Below the pieces are notes generated by a model. The model saw nothing but the letters and a program-made list of their open reading frames with translations. It searched no databases and was not told where the DNA came from. The translations under genes were made by a program, and so were the position numbers. Positions 7,080 to 10,054 of a stretch of 10,054 nt of DNA are shown here, piece after piece. Numbering within the stretch: position 1 is the first letter of the stretch; each line of letters starts with the position of its first letter. This DNA comes from an uncultured Anaerosacchariphilus sp. (GTDB taxonomy: Bacteria; Bacillota; Clostridia; Lachnospirales; Lachnospiraceae): the NCBI GenBank assembly GCA_934402125.1, contig CAKRTY010000036.1:1-10054 (forward strand), written 5' to 3'.

Positions 7080-8159
7080 ATGAAAGCTTTTCTGATATTG
7101 GAAGACGGACATGTGTTTACAGGCACCAGCATTGGCTCGGAACGCGAAGTGATAAGCGAGATCGTGTTCAATACGTCAATGACCGGGTATCTGGAAGTGC
7201 TGACGGATCCCTCTTACGCGGGACAGGCAGTGGTAATGACTTATCCGCTGATTGGTAATTATGGTATATGTTATGAGGATATGGAGTCCGGACGTCCCTG
7301 GCCGGATGGATATATTGTTCGGGAGCTTTCTCGTCTTCCCAGCAATTTCAGAAGTACAGATACAATTCAGAATTTCCTGAAAAAATATGATATTCCCGGA
7401 ATCGCAGGTATTGATACCCGTGCCCTGACCAAGATTTTGCGTGAGAGTGGCACTATGAACGGTATGATTACCACAAAAGAATATGACAATCTGGACGAGG
7501 TGCTGCCCCGTTTAAAGGCATACCGTACCGGTAAGGTGGTAGAAAAGGTAACCTGCAGAGAAAAATCCGTGATGAAGCAGGACGGCTATAAAGTAGCTCT
7601 TCTCGACTTCGGCGCAAAGCGCAACATTGCCCATTCTCTCTATGAGAGAGGCTGCGAGGTTACGATTTATCCGGCGGATACAAAGGCAGAGGAGATTATC
7701 GCGTCTAATCCGGACGGTATCATGCTGTCCAACGGCCCCGGAGACCCCAAGGACTGCGGTCCCATCATCGACGAGGTGCGGAAGCTCTATGAGAGCGATA
7801 TTCCGATTTTCGCCATCTGTCTGGGACATCAGCTGATGGCCCTGGCCACAGGCGCAGACACCTACAAGCTGAAATACGGCCACAGAGGCGGCAATCATCC
7901 GGTAAAGGATCTGGAGACCGGAAGAGTCTATATTTCTTCCCAGAACCATGGCTATGCCGTAGATGTGAACAGCCTGAACCCGGCCGTAGCTACGGCTGCC
8001 TTTGAAAATGTCAATGACAAAACCAACGAGGGACTGAAGTATACCGGAAAGAACATCTTTACCGTACAGTTCCATCCGGAGGCATGCCCGGGACCGCAGG
8101 ATTCCGGCTATCTGTTTGACCGGTTTATTCGCATGATGGAGGTGAAGAAAAATGCCTAA
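7080..8159 (+). CDS. carA: Carbamoyl-phosphate synthase small (glutaminase) subunit
   Basis: A 359-residue cytoplasmic subunit that hydrolyses glutamine and channels ammonia to CarB for carbamoyl-phosphate synthesis, feeding pyrimidines and arginine. The N-terminal half is the CarA-specific domain ([48 protein letters not shown]). The C-terminal half is a class I glutamine amidotransferase: SNGPGDP oxyanion region, nucleophile Cys247 in [17 protein letters not shown], and His332/Glu334 in FHPEACPGP completing the triad. The ATG at 7080 was chosen over an in-frame TTG at 7059 because the former aligns with the family N-terminus ([10 protein letters not shown]) and has AGGTGG (7070-7075) just upstream. 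Its end overlaps carB by 8 bases (ATGCCTAA), indicating coupled translation and balanced subunit synthesis. It has its own promoter and a possible attenuator upstream. Confidence 0.97.
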   Translation: MKAFLILEDGHVFTGTSIGSEREVISEIVFNTSMTGYLEVLTDPSYAGQAVVMTYPLIGNYGICYEDMESGRPWPDGYIVRELSRLPSNFRSTDTIQNFLKKYDIPGIAGIDTRALTKILRESGTMNGMITTKEYDNLDEVLPRLKAYRTGKVVEKVTCREKSVMKQDGYKVALLDFGAKRNIAHSLYERGCEVTIYPADTKAEEIIASNPDGIMLSNGPGDPKDCGPIIDEVRKLYESDIPIFAICLGHQLMALATGADTYKLKYGHRGGNHPVKDLETGRVYISSQNHGYAVDVNSLNPAVATAAFENVNDKTNEGLKYTGKNIFTVQFHPEACPGPQDSGYLFDRFIRMMEVKKNA

Positions 8160-10054
8160 GAATCCGTCGATTAAAAAAGTACTTGTAATTGGCTCCGGCC
8201 CCATTATCATCGGTCAGGCAGCCGAGTTTGACTATGCGGGAACCCAGGCCTGCCGTTCCCTGAAGGAGGAAGGAATCGAGGTTGTCCTCTTAAATTCCAA
8301 CCCGGCTACCATTATGACCGATAAGGATATCGCGGATCGGGTATACATCGAGCCCCTGACGGTAGAGGTAGTAGAGCAGCTGATCTTAAAGGAACAGCCC
8401 GACAGCGTACTGCCGACCCTGGGCGGCCAGGCAGGACTGAATCTGGCCATGGAGCTGGAGGAGCGGGGCTTCTTAAAGGAGCACAACGTACGCCTCATCG
8501 GAACTACTTCCGAGACCATCAAGAAGGCGGAGGATCGTCTGGAATTCAAGAGCACCATGGAGAAAATCGGCGAGCCGGTAGCGGCCTCCGAGGTGGTAAA
8601 GGATGTAGAAGCAGGTATTGCATTTGCCAATAAAATCGGATATCCGGTCGTTCTTCGTCCGGCTTATACCCTGGGCGGAAGCGGCGGCGGAATCGCCCAC
8701 AACCAGGTGGAGCTGGAGGAAATTCTGGCCAATGGTCTCCGGCTTTCCCGTGTAGGCGAGGTTCTGGTAGAGCGGTGCATCGCAGGCTGGAAGGAGATCG
8801 AGTATGAGGTCATGCGGGACGGCACCGGCAACTGCATTACCGTATGTAATATGGAAAATATCGACCCGGTCGGCGTACACACCGGAGACAGTATCGTCGT
8901 AGCTCCTTCCCAGACCCTGGGCGACAAGGAGTACCAGATGCTGCGTACCTCCGCCCTGAATATCATCAGCGAGCTGAATATCACCGGCGGCTGCAACGTC
9001 CAGTATGCCCTGCATCCGGAGAGCTTCGAATACTGCGTCATCGAGGTAAATCCCCGTGTCAGCCGTTCTTCTGCGCTGGCGTCCAAGGCAACCGGTTATC
9101 CCATTGCCAAGGTAGCGGCTAAGATTGCCCTGGGTTATACCCTGGACGAGATTCCCAACGCTATTACCGGACAGACCAAGGCCAGCTTTGAGCCTATGCT
9201 GGACTACTGCGTTGTAAAAATGCCCCGTCTGCCCTTTGATAAATTTATCAGCGCCAAGCGTACGCTGACGACCCAGATGAAGGCGACCGGTGAGGTTATG
9301 GCTATCTGCAACAACTTTGAGGGCGCCCTGATGAAGGCCATCCGTTCTCTGGAGCAGCACGTGGATAGCCTGATGTCCTATGATTTTACAAATCTTTCCA
9401 GAGAGGAAATCCTGGATCAGCTTCATGTGGTGGACGACCGCCGTATCTGGCTGATTGCGGAGGCCATTCGCAAGGGCATTTCCTATGAGGAAATTCACGC
9501 CATTACCCAGATTGATCTCTGGTTCATCGATAAGCTTGCGATCCTGGTGGAAATGGAGCAGGCCCTGAAGAGCGAGCCACTGACACCGGAGCTCTTAAAA
9601 GAAGCGAAACGCATCGAGTTCCCGGACAATGTCATCGCCCGCCTGACCGGCAAGACGGAGGAAGAGATTAAAGAGCTCCGTTATGCCAACGGCATTACCG
9701 CCGCGTACAAAATGGTAGATACCTGCGCGGCAGAGTTTGAGGCAAGCACGCCGTACTATTATTCCGTATTCGGCAGTGAAAATGAGGTGGTGGAGACCAG
9801 GGATCGGAAAAAGGTGCTGGTTCTGGGAAGCGGCCCCATCCGAATCGGACAGGGTATCGAGTTCGACTTCTGCTCCGTACACTGTACCTGGGCTTTTGCG
9901 AAAGAAGGCTATGAGACCATTATCATCAACAACAACCCGGAGACGGTAAGTACCGACTTTGATATTGCGGATAAGCTGTATTTCGAACCCCTGACTCCGG
10001 AGGACGTGGAGAGTATCGTACGTCTGGAGAAGCCGGACGGAGCTGTGGTGCAGT
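8152..10054 (+). CDS. carB: Carbamoyl-phosphate synthase large subunit, 5' part
   Basis: The frame is open from ATG 8152 to the window end, giving 634 residues of an expected ~1,070; the 3' end lies outside. GGAGG (8138-8142) precedes the start by 9 bases. The large subunit makes carboxyphosphate, carbamate and then carbamoyl phosphate with two ATPs. Visible in order: first pre-ATP-grasp domain ([21 protein letters not shown], residues ~10-30); first ATP-grasp domain ([12 protein letters not shown] near 165-178; [20 protein letters not shown] near 299-318); the oligomerisation domain (~400-545, from [14 protein letters not shown] on); and the start of the second, homologous half ([20 protein letters not shown], from ~553). 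The second ATP-grasp and the allosteric MGS-like domain would follow downstream. No internal stop or frameshift is seen. Confidence 0.97.
   Translation, partial: MPKNPSIKKVLVIGSGPIIIGQAAEFDYAGTQACRSLKEEGIEVVLLNSNPATIMTDKDIADRVYIEPLTVEVVEQLILKEQPDSVLPTLGGQAGLNLAMELEERGFLKEHNVRLIGTTSETIKKAEDRLEFKSTMEKIGEPVAASEVVKDVEAGIAFANKIGYPVVLRPAYTLGGSGGGIAHNQVELEEILANGLRLSRVGEVLVERCIAGWKEIEYEVMRDGTGNCITVCNMENIDPVGVHTGDSIVVAPSQTLGDKEYQMLRTSALNIISELNITGGCNVQYALHPESFEYCVIEVNPRVSRSSALASKATGYPIAKVAAKIALGYTLDEIPNAITGQTKASFEPMLDYCVVKMPRLPFDKFISAKRTLTTQMKATGEVMAICNNFEGALMKAIRSLEQHVDSLMSYDFTNLSREEILDQLHVVDDRRIWLIAEAIRKGISYEEIHAITQIDLWFIDKLAILVEMEQALKSEPLTPELLKEAKRIEFPDNVIARLTGKTEEEIKELRYANGITAAYKMVDTCAAEFEASTPYYYSVFGSENEVVETRDRKKVLVLGSGPIRIGQGIEFDFCSVHCTWAFAKEGYETIIINNNPETVSTDFDIADKLYFEPLTPEDVESIVRLEKPDGAVVQ

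Noticed and set aside
6983..7258. 91-codon frame from a TTG in the carA leader, overlapping carA in another frame
   Set aside because: It has no ribosome binding site, crosses the T-run of the leader and continues as a shadow inside carA; there is no leader-peptide pattern of repeated control codons.
8473..9498. 341-codon open frame on the - strand opposite carB
   Set aside because: It is a shadow of carB, which has continuous family motifs across this region.

Overview
The window looks like chromosomal DNA from a Gram-positive anaerobe of the class Clostridia, most likely a member of the Lachnospiraceae. This is inferred from strong AGGAGG-type ribosome binding sites, a moderately GC-rich coding style heavy in CTG/GAG/GGC, a three-gene ABC_sub_bind-type transporter, a class I (short) IlvC, and a corrinoid-activator-like DUF4445 protein. 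Genus and species cannot be fixed from sequence alone. All genes are on the + strand. There is no sign of phage, insertion sequence, CRISPR array, tRNA or rRNA.

Layout. Bases 2-427 are the 3' end of an unrecognised acidic protein, closed by a strong intrinsic terminator (443-501). A consensus promoter (523-551) and a structured 5' leader precede an ABC importer of the TrpX/TrpY/TrpZ type: lipoprotein substrate-binding protein (642-1682), permease (1810-2739) and ATPase (2732-3526). A second intrinsic terminator (1716-1751) lies between the binding-protein and permease genes. A perfect extended -10 element (1751-1759) follows it at once, so the membrane part of the transporter probably has its own transcription unit as well as read-through.

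A near-perfect sigma-A promoter (3579-3607) then drives ilvN (3675-4208, acetolactate synthase small subunit), ilvC (4310-5326, ketol-acid reductoisomerase) and, 6 bases further on, a DUF4445/RACo-like ASKHA ATPase (5333-6937). The catalytic large subunit IlvB is not in the window. IlvN and IlvC cover the regulatory part of the first common step and the second common step of valine/leucine/isoleucine synthesis. The ATPase belongs to the family that reductively reactivates corrinoid proteins, but it lacks the N-terminal iron-sulfur domain of the characterised activators.

A third consensus promoter (6945-6973) and a leader containing a hairpin with a ten-T tail (6986-7032) precede carA (7080-8159) and carB (8152 to the window end, incomplete). 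These encode the two subunits of carbamoyl-phosphate synthase, feeding pyrimidine and arginine synthesis.

Most of the window is ordinary core metabolism. The points that merit a second look are the ferredoxin-less corrinoid-activator homologue in an ilv operon, an unusual Tyr-Glu pair in the IlvC cofactor loop, and three leader or intergenic elements that look regulatory (SBP leader, ilvN leader, carA leader). I did not find a convincing new multi-gene system.
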